NCBI GenBank assembly: GCA_018398585.1
Contig: JAGTTD010000007.1
Coordinates: 14,252,320-14,316,319 of the forward strand
DNA from: Simmondsia chinensis
Lineage: Eukaryota; Streptophyta; Magnoliopsida; Caryophyllales; Simmondsiaceae
DNA: 64,000 nucleotides
Reading direction: 5' to 3'
A program made the translations under genes and the position numbers. The notes under the pieces are model-generated. The model was not told where the DNA came from, did not search any database, and worked only from the letters and a program-made list of their open reading frames with translations. Shown here in pieces: positions 54,561 through 64,000 of this stretch (position 1 is the stretch's first letter; each line of letters begins with the position of its first letter).

Positions 54561-55894
54561 GGTTGATGTCATTACTTGATCTTCACTAGACCCATTGCGC
54601 CTGGTTGATGGCATAGAACTTAACACTATCAGGAGGCAGTCTAGGTTTGTTATTTCTTGTTTTTTGTTTAGTGTTTGGAAAAATTGGTCGCTTGGAGGCT
54701 TGTTTTTCTCTTTTTAGACTCTTGTCCCGTGTTGGAGGAGTCATACATACTTGTTCACGCCCTTTCATGGTCAAGGCTTTGTCATGTTGTATCGCGCTAT
54801 CTCACCTATTTCTTATGCTTTAATGCTTTATGTTGTCGCGTTGAGGACAATGCATCATTTAGGTGAGGAGGTGAGGCTCATTTTCATCTGCTCATTTTTT
54901 GTGTATTTTGAGTGTGCATTATAGCCTTTTAGCAAATTTTTTCCTTGATCAACACTTGTGTTAGGATGATGGTAAGATTAATTGTCTATTTCCTCCTCTC
55001 CATTTCATCCATACTTGTTAGTGAGTATTGGTGATCATTGTTGATGTTAATGGCTTCGACTCATGCCGCGCACATATTCACTATGCACTGGACCTTCGTG
55101 TATGGGAAGTTTTGTTTGCTTGCCCTATTAGGATACCCTAATCCTTGCCTCTTGGTGCCATGTAAAATAGTTGTTAATCAATTAATCCTAAAAAATATTA
55201 ATGCTATGTAAACTCTTGATGCGAAAGTCCAAAAACAATTAGATAGAAAAAAAAAAAAAAAAAAGAAGAAACAAAAAATAAAAGAAAAAGAAAAGAAAAG
55301 AAATAAAGAATTTAAAAAAAAAAAAAGAAAGATGTTCCTCCAAAAGACAAAAGAAAGAAAGAAGAAAGCAAAAGAAAAAGTAAGAAATTGGAAAGTGAAG
55401 TGCATTCATCAGGATTAAGTTGCTCTTCTTTTGTGCTATATTGAGGTCATAATTGGTCCAAAAAAAATATAATATTGAGGTCATAATATTGTAAAGTGGT
55501 CTCTCATATGCCACTTAGAATTCTCTATGTATGGGCATGTGTTTAGGTGATTCAATGATGTAGGTATATAAAACCTTGGTATATTTGGTCGGATGCGAGA
55601 ATTTGATAAGATTCCACGGCATGAGATGATATTCACTTTCACTTGTGTGCCTAAATTACTAGAGTAGATTTTATTAGTTGATACATGGTTAATGAATTTC
55701 TTTAATGAGTTTTGAAGCTTAATAATTGGAGTTCATGGAATTAGAGAATGCCCTAGATGACTGAATATCTTGTCTTGAATTGTAGTGTATGTGTTGATCT
55801 TGGAATACTTGTCGGTTGAGGTAGTTGGTCATTTGAGACTTTGTCTCTATCCTATGCTTTCCTCAAGGACTAGCAAATATTAGGTGCGGGGTAT
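54561..55894 (+). other. 3' untranslated region of E9
   Basis: No gene. Matches E2 41200-42180 and 47429-48072. It contains an A/G-rich tract (55241-55390); antisense frames over it are low-complexity artefacts. The polypurine tract is AGGTGCGGGGTAT just before 55895. Confidence 0.65.
55241..55390 (+). repeat. A/G-rich simple-sequence tract in the E9 3' UTR
   Basis: About 150 bases with almost no pyrimidines on this strand (AAAAG and GAAAG units). A shorter counterpart is at 47455-47535 in E2. Confidence 0.85.
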
Positions 55895-57222
55895 TGATAC
55901 GTCTCATATTTACGTCCCTTTTATTTGCTATTTTAGTTATTTTGCACCTGTTTAATTTTCGTTATACCCTCCCTTTGGCAATTTTTATGTTTTATAGGTT
56001 CAAAGATTAATGTTTCTTAAATTGTCAAATTTTGGTGCAAACAAGACAAATTTGATGCCTGGGAAATTTAATTAAGTTAATTGGTGATCGGGAGAAAATT
56101 GTATGAGCCAAAACCACCTCAAGTCCAGACCTGTGTCCTATCACAGCCCGACACGTACAAGCTCACCTGATGACCACAACACCAGTCAACCTATGCAATA
56201 GCAGCTCACGCAACAACCGTGCTCAGCATACGCCTCAACGCACGTCCACGAGGCCTGAAACATCTAGGGTTTTGTCATCATTTTAACAAAAAAAGGGAGA
56301 GCACGGCAAGGGGGATGTTCACTGTATGTTTTTGACGTTCTCTATTTTTGAATCCATCACTTAATTTCTCCGTTCTAACTCTCTCAATTGCATTTACAAT
56401 AATTCTGAGAGACAGCAACTTAGCGTGATGATCGACATGGCTTTGTTCATCTCCTCCTTCACAGGTTCATCCTCGATGGAGAACTAACTTGCTCTCTAGG
56501 GTTAAATGAAATCTTAGCCTTTTTATTCTTGTAGTACTTTTAATTTTGCGATTATTTGTTTGATTACATGAATTGTTTGATTGACATAAATACTTCGAAG
56601 TATTTTATTTTTAATTGATTATGCAATTGAGATGATTATTGAGTTTGTAACCTTTGATCGTTGATATTGATATTTATAAATTAATTCCTTATGCTTGTAG
56701 CATTCAGATTAATTAATCAAGCAATATTATTCACCGAGTTGTGAATTAGAGCCTATTTTTCTTATGCTTTAGTTAGATAGGGTCAATACATGATTATTAA
56801 TAATACATTAGAGAGAACATATTTTTCCTATGCTTTAGTTAGATATGGTGAACACGTGATATTAATAATATTAGTTTAGTAGGTTGAAGCTTGTAGCCTA
56901 AACCACTACCCGTATGTCAATCAATAATGCCACTTTAAGAGTTAACATAAGAATAATTGGCTAATGATTGATTCAAAATCCTAGGTTCCAATATTATATT
57001 CCTTTCCTGTTTAAAAGTAAAATCCCTTGGTTTAATTGTTGATTTCTTACAGTAGTTAACACACAAACTCTCAATTTTATATAAATAAATTTAGGTCATA
57101 AAATAAATTCACATATTCTTAGTCCCTGAGGTTCGACACTCTCCCGCCCTAGACTTCAATTTAGATGTATTTAATGGATAAGGTTTTATATTAAATTTTG
57201 ATAGATGTAAAAAAACACATCA
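55895..57222 (+). repeat. 3' LTR of E9
   Basis: 1328 bases, TGATACGTCTC to AACACATCA. Full-length relative to the 5' copy, with an imperfect internal duplication (TTTTTCYTATGCTTTAGTTAGATA near 56753 and 56823). Confidence 0.85.
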
Positions 57223-57540
57223 CTTATACTTAAGTTCAATGAACTTCTCTTGATGAGCTGGCCTTATAGATTGAACTGTTACTTCCATTGGTAGACAGCA
57301 TCATGGCCATGCGTCAAATGGAAGGAAGTTGCCCCAGTAGCATCTCTTTGGGGCGTTCTATGAGCTCATAGAACATCAAGTAGCAATTCATGCAACCTTA
57401 TGGGATTGTCTTCAATCATTTTCTCAATATTGGTCTTAATAATCATGTTAGTTAACTCTGCTTTGCCATTTGTTTGAGCATAATAAGGGAGTTTAGTCTA
57501 TATCTCAATGTTAATGCTCTTAGTGAACCCTTTAACCTCA
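57223..57540 (-). pseudogene. Ty3/gypsy integrase fragment, part 1
   Basis: On the minus strand: KLPYYAQTNGKAELTN, NIEKMIEDNPIRLHELL, HRTPQRDATGATSFHLTHG, HDAV. This is the end of the integrase core of a Tat-like Ty3/gypsy element (usual words YRPQ.NG..E.AN, HRTS, TPY.LVYG.EAV). The catalytic Glu position (KAEL) is kept. The fragment starts at the E9 boundary and is cut by a SINE. Confidence 0.7.
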
Positions 57541-57878
57541 ACAACAACAACAACAGTCCCAGTGCCTTGCGGCTCCTGCTGAATGCAGGGTCGGGGGGGG
57601 GGGGGGGGGGGTGATGTACGCAGCCTTACCCCTTCCAGCTGGAAAGGATACTGTTTCCGGGGACCCCCAACCTGAAGTAGTTGAATGCCTGCAGATAAAC
57701 CACAAATCAATCACCTTGCATTCTGATAAAAAAGTCAAAGAAGGAGAGAATAAGGAGAAGGAGGAGCAAAAGAAGAAGAAGAATAATGAGAAGCAGCAGA
57801 ATGAACAATAAACAATAAATAATAAACAATAAACAATAAACAGGGACTAAGCTAGCCTAAAAGTGCCCCACTAGAGGT
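57541..57878 (-). mobile_element. SINE with (TTG)n tail and 16-base target duplication
   Basis: Minus-strand order: a head region, a B-box-like GGTTGGGGGTCCC, AAGGGGTAAGGCTGCGTACA, GACCCTGC, GCACTGGGAC and a TTG-repeat tail. These words are typical of plant Au/TS-type tRNA-derived SINEs. Both sides carry TGAACCCTTTAACCTC (57525-57540 and 57879-57894), and the integrase frame resumes on the far side. A C-run (19 G on the plus strand, 57593-57611) interrupts the body. The A-box is not obvious: the head holds an AAT/AAC repeat and an A/G-rich stretch (57720-57840), so the head may be rearranged. Confidence 0.75.
57593..57611 (+). repeat. Run of 19 G in the SINE
   Basis: Homopolymer within the otherwise conserved body, between TCATC and GACCCTGC of the minus-strand element. 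Confidence 0.9.
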
Positions 57879-58070
57879 TGAACCCTTTAACCTCGGACCC
57901 ATTAAATACCTTCGCTTGGTCCACATGTATAATTCTTGGACACAAAACCTACATGTGATATATTCATTGATGTAATCAATCACATCTTGTTGATTGATAT
58001 TTCGATATGGCCTAGTTTCAACCAACATTGTGAAGTAATATGTGGCCATGAGGATATATGAGTGTTACTT
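57879..58070 (-). pseudogene. Ty3/gypsy integrase fragment, part 2
   Basis: Minus strand, upstream half of the same integrase: HGHIYYFTMLVETRPYRNIN, VIDYINEYITCRFCVQEL, then GPRLKGS. Compare the usual GH.YI.VA.DYF.KW.EA and FI..HIICRFG.P. The open frame (57852-58049) is not a gene of its own. Confidence 0.6.
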
Positions 58071-58365
58071 GCTGGAGGGAGAATTAATTTCCCTAATAAT
58101 ATACATGGCGTCCTCACTTACCCAAATATTTTAGTCTTTAAAAACGTATTTTATTTCTTATTAAAAAGTGGGAGAGTATTGAATATTTTAATAAAAAATA
58201 TATTTTTAATTGAGACTTTAAAATTTAATATGGTCTTGGTGATTCTAAATTGATAGTAAATACTTTTATTCCAGTAATTATATTTCCTCTATGTATTTAT
58301 AAATTTTATATTTACATAATAAATTGATTGAAAACGCAGTTAAATATTCTTTTGACTGCATTAAT
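58071..58365 (+). other. Unassigned AT-rich spacer before the CACTA element
   Basis: About 295 very AT-rich bases. I see no gene, repeat or LTR end in it. It is the left flank of the CACTA insertion. Confidence 0.5.
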
Positions 58366-58380
58366 CACTACAGAAAAAGG
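58366..58380 (+). repeat. CACTA terminal inverted repeat (left)
   Basis: CACTACAGAAAAAGG, the standard plant CACTA end. The partner lies beyond 64000. Confidence 0.85.
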
Positions 58381-58760
58381 ATCAATTGCCTGCGCCTTAA
58401 AGCGTTGGCAAAGCGGAAACCGGCTCTTTGCCAAAGCACTGGGGATGTAAGCGTCAGGACAAAGCGCCGACATATTTTCCCGGCGTTTCACCGACTCTTT
58501 TTACCAACGCTTTAAAGCGCTAGCATATTTAAAAAATAATATTAAAAAATATCAGATAATATGTTGCGGGAAGTTTCCCGCGCATTTTACCATCCCTTAG
58601 AAACGCGGGTATAGTTAAAAAGAATTTTTCAAAATAGTAATTTTTATCCGCGGGAATTATATCCCGCCGTTTTGTGGGTGTTTTGAAGCGTCGGTAAATT
58701 AATAAGTAATTTTTGGAAGACAAAATTTTGGGTGAATTTTTCGTCTTATTTCCATCACGT
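58381..58760 (+). repeat. Subterminal repeat region of the CACTA element
   Basis: Repeated short motifs in both directions: AAAGCGTTGG, AAAGCGCCGAC, ACCAACGCTTTAAAGCGC, GAAGCGTCGGTA; and hairpin-like GGGAAGTTTCCC and CGGGAATTATATCCCG. Known: in En/Spm elements TNPA binds such subterminal repeats. No gene. Confidence 0.7.
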
Positions 58761-59590
58761 TGAACCGCCAAAAATATGAAAATAGTTCACATTAGAAATA
58801 GCTTATATTAAAAAGTTACAATATCAATCATTTTATGCGAAATTAAAAAACATATTTGTATTGCATAACTGTAAATTAACATCAAACTTATCCTAGACCA
58901 AACAATTTGAATATAAGCAATCAAAATCATAGTTTCACAATATAATATTACTAACTTTCACAAAAAGATAACTTCTTGTCTCTCCATGAAGATAACACCA
59001 AAATATCAAAAATACATAGTAATGTTTAACAACTTTCACAAAATTTTAAAATACTAAAAAAAGCTAATCAATTTTCATCAGTTTCATAATCTTTGTAACT
59101 TCATCTCTCCCCATGCAACGACAAGCCCTTCAAATACGACCCGATGAGGAGGTGGATGCCTGAAGAAAAAAAATCAAGAAGTAGATTCAATCATCACAAA
59201 ACAAACATCTAGTACTAATGACTCTTACTCATAACACAATATCACCGAACACAAATGAAAATATTAGTCTTATTGTTAAATCACTCCACCTCCTTAACAT
59301 CTAATAATTCACAATTACAAGTCATCTTTCAATCATATATACTATAGTATCACCCATTCACAATACATAATTGCATACTAAAATCCATAGCACCTATTCA
59401 CCATAAGAATCATGCATTTAAGTTTTCAATCCCGAAATGAAAACTATTTATAGTAAGAAGTTTATGGAACTAGTAGACATACAGAATATTGATGTGTAGA
59501 AGTCCCTTGCGCATTTGTTTTCTCAATGTAATCTTCCAATTCTCTAATCTTCTTCCTTGATTGAACTAATTCCAAGCATAATGCATTCAT
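58761..59590 (+). other. AT-rich, gene-free part of the CACTA element
   Basis: About 830 bases without a supported gene or repeat; probably 3' untranslated and intervening DNA of the minus-strand TNPA-like gene. Confidence 0.5.
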
Positions 59591-60950
59591 TTAATCATTG
59601 GATGTTGAACATCCTGTTTTCGTTAGCTCTCCTCTAACCCCGCTCACTTCCGATGGTGTAACTCCACGTCCATACCCTCTTACTCTTCCATTGGCTTCAT
59701 TTCCCATCAACTTACGATAAACATGAGTTTCCACATCTTTAGTTGCCTCGGAAAAAGATTGTTCCCCCGTACGGTGAAATACCAAATCTGATGCCTTATC
59801 TTGCATAATTGATCAAAGAAATAAGTAAATGGTTGAATGTTTAATGTATGAATAAAATATGAAACAATGGAAGATATGTAGTTGAACAGACCATGAATTG
59901 GTTAGATGACGCATCAAGATAAGCACCATCTCCTAAAGCATGACAAATCCCGTACCACTCTATATTTCCAGGTTTCCCATTGTTTTTTGTATCTGTCATT
60001 AAAAAGAAACAATACTAATTTCACTTCAATAATAAACAAATAATTTATTAAATTCATTTACAACAACTCACTCATCAGAGAAGTTTGAACAGAGTTCTGC
60101 TAGCAAGGATTTAATTTCTTTTATACAATGGAGATCATAACTTAGAAGAGGAGATAAAGCTTATAGAACTCTTATTTATGCAGATATGGATGGTGGTTCA
60201 CTACTGCAGGTATCGTTTTTGAAATGATCTTATGTTAGAGAATGATGTAATGCAATTTAGCTGCACTTCTATAATTTCCTGTTCTTCTGTTTTTATGTTT
60301 TGTGCTTTGTTTTTTTTTTTTTTTTTGCCGAATGTTTTGTCTGGTTCATGCCTCGTATTTGCGAGTGCGCCTGTTTTGTAATACGTTCCGACACTATTTA
60401 TCAAAAAAAAAAAAAAAAAATCACAAATTCATCCTCTAATATTGTGTATGTTTTGACCTAGTTGTATGCGGATGTAGTTGGAGGCTTCGTGATCTTTTGC
60501 CAATCATAGAATATTTCTGTCAAAATCGTTTCAAAATCATCAATCATTAGAATTACATCTTCATGCTAATAAAATTATGAAATAAGTATTAGGTGCCTAT
60601 ATAATATACCTGTTCCTTAGGTAAGAACCAATAGCGAACAAGTTCAAGCCATTGTTCTTGAGGAATACCACGTGGAGCCCTTTGCTCTAAACTTTCACGA
60701 GTAGTCATGGAATTCACAAGTTTTGCTTTTAAATCGCATCTGAAGCCCCTTCATTTCAATCCAACTCTAGGCAGAATTTTTTTTTGTCCACATAAACTCC
60801 TTCTCGTATCACAAACTTCTTTTGTAACTTCAAGGATTGGATAAAAAGATTTGAAGTTCTAGATATAATAGAAAAATCTTTTCTTACCCTTATCAAACAA
60901 ATCAAATTTGCCTTTAGTGTTTTATGCAACATTAGCAAGAAATATATTAA
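59591..60950 (-). pseudogene. TNPA-like protein (plant Ptta/En/Spm transposase_24 type)
   Basis: Minus-strand exon pieces: CDLKAKLVNSMTTRESLEQR, then RAPRGIPQEQWLELVRYWF (60600-60740), the conserved start of this family (P.G....W..LV.YW); GKPGNIEWYGICHALGDGAY near 59950; and DKASDLVFHRTGEQSFSEAT, HVYRKLMGNEANGRVRGYGR and GVTPSEVSG (59591-59806), the conserved end (GRVRG.G.G.TP). Known: these proteins bind subterminal repeats with the TNP2 transposase. Exon borders are uncertain, and a LINE-like insert lies inside an intron, so function is unproven. Confidence 0.7.
60070..60418 (+). mobile_element. Probable 3' fragment of a LINE, with poly-A
   Basis: About 350 bases ending in a T-rich 3' segment (18 T, then TTGCCGAATGTTTTGTCTGG, GCGCCTGTTTTGTAATACG) and an A-run of about 18 at 60401-60420. 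This is the shape of a 5'-truncated plant LINE. No RT domain is present and I could not find a clear target duplication, so the left end is approximate. Confidence 0.4.
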
Positions 60951-61548
60951 ACAAGGTTCCCGCCTTCTTAATTGGTTGGTGCCTCAAGTTCAATGGCACC
61001 AATACTCATTCAAAGCTAGGTAAAAATCCTAGTTGATTTGATTTCATTCTTCCATCTCCTATTCTTGTTCCTCCATCTTTATCTATTAACAACAAAATAA
61101 AGTTTAAGTCACATAAGCTTAATAGACACAATAATAAACAACATTAATAACCTGAGCATCATACCTATGATAAGAACATGCTTCTTATCGTCAAATCCAG
61201 CCGGAACTTTAAGTACAGTCGGTGATATAGGTGCAGGAGATGTCAAATCAACTCCAAAATCTATATGTACATCAACTTCTAGATGATGACCATCATCACG
61301 CATGTCGTCCATTTCGGGGTCATCATGTTGAATTGACGCAAAATATTCCTCTATTGTTTGTGTGTTTCAAAAAGCCATTACAAGTCCTATAAAAACCTAT
61401 CATAACATATAATATCATAAACAAGTAAAAATGGTTAAAGCAAATCTCATTGCGCACCCAAACATAACACATCAAGAAGATATCACATAAAAATAATTCG
61501 TAGGTTAAACTACATAAAAATGATTCAACAAAGTAAATACATAAGGAA
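60951..61548 (-). other. Region between the TNPA-like and TNP2 genes
   Basis: One short minus-strand frame (61109-61312, MDDMRDDGHHLEVDVHIDFG) may be the N-terminus of the TNPA-like gene or the C-terminus of TNP2. Otherwise AT-rich with no feature. Confidence 0.4.
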
Positions 61549-64000
61549 CTAAATAGCCTCATTGTCCTCGTTTGCATCCACCCTAGACCAAGCATTTGGA
61601 TCGCTAAAACAAACCTCATCAACTCTATCTGAAGGCAAGCATTGGGGGTATGCCTCATCATCTAAACTTTCCAAATCGGGGCCTAACCGATAAGAATCAC
61701 TTGGCTTTGCCCTTACTACATGTTCCCAACCTATGTCCCTCTCATCTTTAACATAGAACACTTGATTTGCCTGAGATGAAAGAATGAAGGGATCATCTTG
61801 CAACCTTTCACCGGTGTGTGCTAGATTAGGGAAGTTCAATAAAGCAAACCCTCATTTATCTCTCTTCAGTCCATGATGTGTTCTTATGTCCACCTAGTCA
61901 CAACGAAATAGTACAACTTTGTAATCTGCATAATAATCCATCTTAATAATATCCTTGATCTTCCCATAATAAAGCTTACAATCTGCTTCAATAGAAACAC
62001 TAGAATTTTTAGTCTTTCTATGTCTATCTCAACATTTAGTGTGAATTCTATATCCATTGACGATAAAAGCTTTCATTCTTTTAGCAACATTTGGACCTCA
62101 AACAAGAGCCTTTAGTACATTCCCTTCTTCATTACTTCCATCCAGATGGGCCACCTACAATATTACAGAATCTTATAAGAACGTAGTTATCTTGGTAATT
62201 TTATAACATGACATATATTTACCAATAGTTAAATAAAATTACCATTGTTTTAATGTATCCGGGAAATTCTTCTGATAACCATCTTTCCTTAATCCTATCA
62301 TTAGCTCGTTTAGGACGGAACTCTCTACACTTATCTTCCAAAAACGTGCTGCTTTTCAAATTAGACCATCTCACATTTTCACTTGTTATTATTAAGAAAG
62401 AAGAAAAGCATGTGTCAAATACTAACCTACACCACTTGCTTATTACATCATGCTGGAGAATAACAAAACGATGTGCTTGTTTCAAGCTTTTGTCATCTAA
62501 GTAATAGCTTCAACCTTCCCAATTGAACGACCAGTGGTATTAAACAAGTACTTTTTCACATCAAGGATACTATCATCATTCCTTCGTGAACGATTAAATA
62601 CAGTCTCTACCCCATCAAAATATCTTGAACAAATAGTGAGACATTTTTCTTCAATATAACCTTCAGCTATTGACCCCTTGGGTTGTACTCTATTGCGTAC
62701 ATATGCTTTTATGCGGGCCAAAAACCTTTAAATGTGAACAAAAGTAACAATTTTCAAAAATATGAATTGAATTTAAACTAATATTATGATAAATCATTGA
62801 TTACCTTTCTATTGGATACGTCCATCTGTATAACACAAGTCCACCATGTTTTGCCTCCTTTGCTAAGTGTATAACCAAATGAACCATTATGGTAAAAAAA
62901 TTAGGAAGAAAGACCTTCTCTATATGGCATAATGTGTTAATTGTAGTAGCCTCCAATTTATCGATCTGTGGAATACTAAGTTCCTTTGCACATATGGATT
63001 GAAGAAAGACGATAACTCGGAAACTAAATTCACAATATCAGAATCTTGTGTGGCCCTTAATGCAATCGGAAGTAAGTCTTGCATTATAATATGACAATCA
63101 TGACTTTTGAAGTTGACCATTTTTCTCTCTTGCAAATTAACACGTTGAGAGATATTAGATGCATATCCATGAGGAACCTTGATACGTTTCAACACTGTCA
63201 ACAAGCGAGTCTTCTCATTAGGTGACATGGTATAACATGCATTCGGTATGGAATACTTACCATTTGGCAAAGGGACTACATGAAGATGAGACTTAACATT
63301 TAGCACTTCAAGGTCTTTCCGTGCCTTTAAATTGTCTTTACTTTTCCCTTCAAGATTGAACAAAGTACCAAGCAAATTATCACAAACATTCTTCTCTATA
63401 TGCGTTACATCAAGATTATGGCAAATAATGCTGTACTCCCAATATGGTAAATAAAAAAAAAATGCTTTGTTTTTTCCATATATGTACCTCATCCTCTCTC
63501 TACTATCCCATCAAAATTATCATTGTCATATCGAAAACGATGATTATCTGACAACCACTTATGATGACCCATGTAGCAAACCTTATGTCCATTTTCTAAC
63601 CAAATGGCATGAGTTGACTCGGCACAACATGGACAAGCAAATTGACCCTTCGTACCCCAACCAGACAAATTTGCATAAGCAGGAAATCCGTTTATAGTCC
63701 ACATAAGAGATGCTCGCAATTTGAAAATTTTTTTAGCAAAGGCATCAAATGCATCAACTCCCTCCCATAACTCTTTTAACTCTTGTATTAGCGGTTGGAG
63801 ATAGACATCAATATCCATACCAGGAGCCTTAGCACCCGGTATTATCATCGAAAGAATGATTGAGGTTTGCCACATACACAACCAAGGTGGAAGGTTATAG
63901 GGGATCAACAATACTGGCCAAACACTATACGTTGTGCTCATTAGCCAAAATGGATTAAAGCCATCACTAGCTAGTCTGAGTCTCACCGACCTCGAATCAG
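61549..64000 (-). pseudogene. TNP2-type CACTA transposase, N-terminus outside the window
   Basis: N to C on the minus strand: transposase_21 core (LRLASDGFNPFWLMSTTYS, YNLPPWLCM, SMIIPGAKAPGMDIDVYLQP, LMWTINGFPAYANLSGWGTK, CPCCAESTHA; 64000-63489), then YLPYWE, HNLDVTHIEKNVCDNLLGTL (63490-62920), a DUF4218-type part (HIEKVFLPNFFTIMVHLVIH, GGLVLYRWTYPIERF, SRYFDGVET), LKQAHRFVILQHDVISKW, and a DUF4216-type part (MDYYADYKVVLFRCD, SQANQVFYVKD; 61990-61549). A GT-AG intron of 79 bases fits exactly at 62726-62804. A stop at 63489 with about 30 residues missing, a TAG in the DUF4216 part and a frameshift near 62500 suggest it is inactive. Confidence 0.87.
62726..62804 (-). other. Intron in the TNP2 gene
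   Basis: On the minus strand the exon ends ..GAAAG, the intron starts GTAATC and ends TTTAAAG, and joining restores I-E-R-F-L-A in the DUF4218-type domain. Confidence 0.65.

Larger units (their letters stand above)
49468..57222 (+). mobile_element. E9: second element of the E2 family, internally deleted
   Basis: LTRs at 49468-50570 and 55895-57222, tRNA-Asp type primer site, gag, protease and RT, then a junction straight into the 3' untranslated region. RNase H beyond its first residues and all of integrase are absent (about 2 kb by comparison with E2, E3 and E5). Target duplication cannot be seen with confidence. Confidence 0.85.
58366..64000 (-). mobile_element. CACTA (En/Spm-type) DNA transposon, right end outside the window
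   Basis: Left terminus CACTACAGAAAAAGG at 58366 with candidate 3-base flank AAT. Then GC-rich subterminal repeats, a TNPA-like gene (59591-60950) and a TNP2 transposase (61549 to beyond 64000), both on the minus strand. The terminus at 58366 is therefore the 3' end with respect to the genes. It is the only class II element and sits outside the retrotransposon nest. Confidence 0.88.

Noticed and set aside
55178..55514. Overlapping minus-strand frames of 75 and 91 codons rich in F, L and S
   Set aside because: They are the antisense of an A/G-rich simple-sequence tract in the E9 3' UTR.
57498..57738. Minus-strand frames with poly-Pro and poly-Cys
   Set aside because: They arise from the G homopolymer and the TTG tail of the SINE.

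Overview
This window is a heavily nested block of transposable elements from a plant nuclear genome. Evidence for a plant: Athila-type Ty3/gypsy polyproteins, primer-binding sites matching plant tRNA-Asp and initiator tRNA-Met, chromovirus polyproteins, a plant tRNA-type SINE tail and a CACTA (En/Spm) transposon with TNP2 domains. The base composition is AT-rich and a eudicot is likely, but I cannot name the species. I see no host gene, rRNA, tRNA gene, CRISPR array or bacterial feature. Almost every coding region is broken by stops, frameshifts or deletions.

Layout, with element names used below. E1 (1-575, minus) is the edge of an LTR element inserted in the 5' LTR of E2. E2 (577-49416, plus) is an old Athila-like element that holds most of the window and is split by insertions. 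E3 (4694-36462, plus) is a second Athila-like element inserted in the RNase H region of E2 (5-bp duplication CTGCA). Its 3' LTR was hit twice: by E4 (13662-18831, non-autonomous, duplication TTTTC) and by E5 (19253-35752, Athila-like, duplication TTTAT). The 3' LTR of E5 received E6 (28484-34286, chromovirus, duplication TTAAA). E7 (37537-40867, non-autonomous, related to E4) sits in the integrase region of E2. E8 (42218-47428, minus, chromovirus) sits in the 3' untranslated region of E2. E9 (49468-57222, plus) is a second copy of the E2 family with a large pol deletion. After it come a minus-strand Ty3/gypsy integrase fragment (57223-58070) holding a SINE (57541-57878), and a CACTA transposon from 58366 past the right edge, with TNPA-like and TNP2 genes on the minus strand.

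Order of events: the nest gives E2, then E3, then E5 (and E4), then E6. Rough counts by eye of LTR-pair differences agree: about 10% for the first 130 bases of E3, 6% for the first 215 bases of E5, 5% for E4 and 4% for E6.

The most unusual content is the pair E4 and E7. They have normal LTRs, initiator-Met primer-binding sites and polypurine tracts, but no recognisable protease, reverse transcriptase or integrase. They share a 5' leader of about 380 bases and an acidic protein domain I do not recognise. The N-terminus of the E4 protein also resembles the Gag N-terminus of the nearby chromovirus E6, which suggests parasites of an E6-like element.
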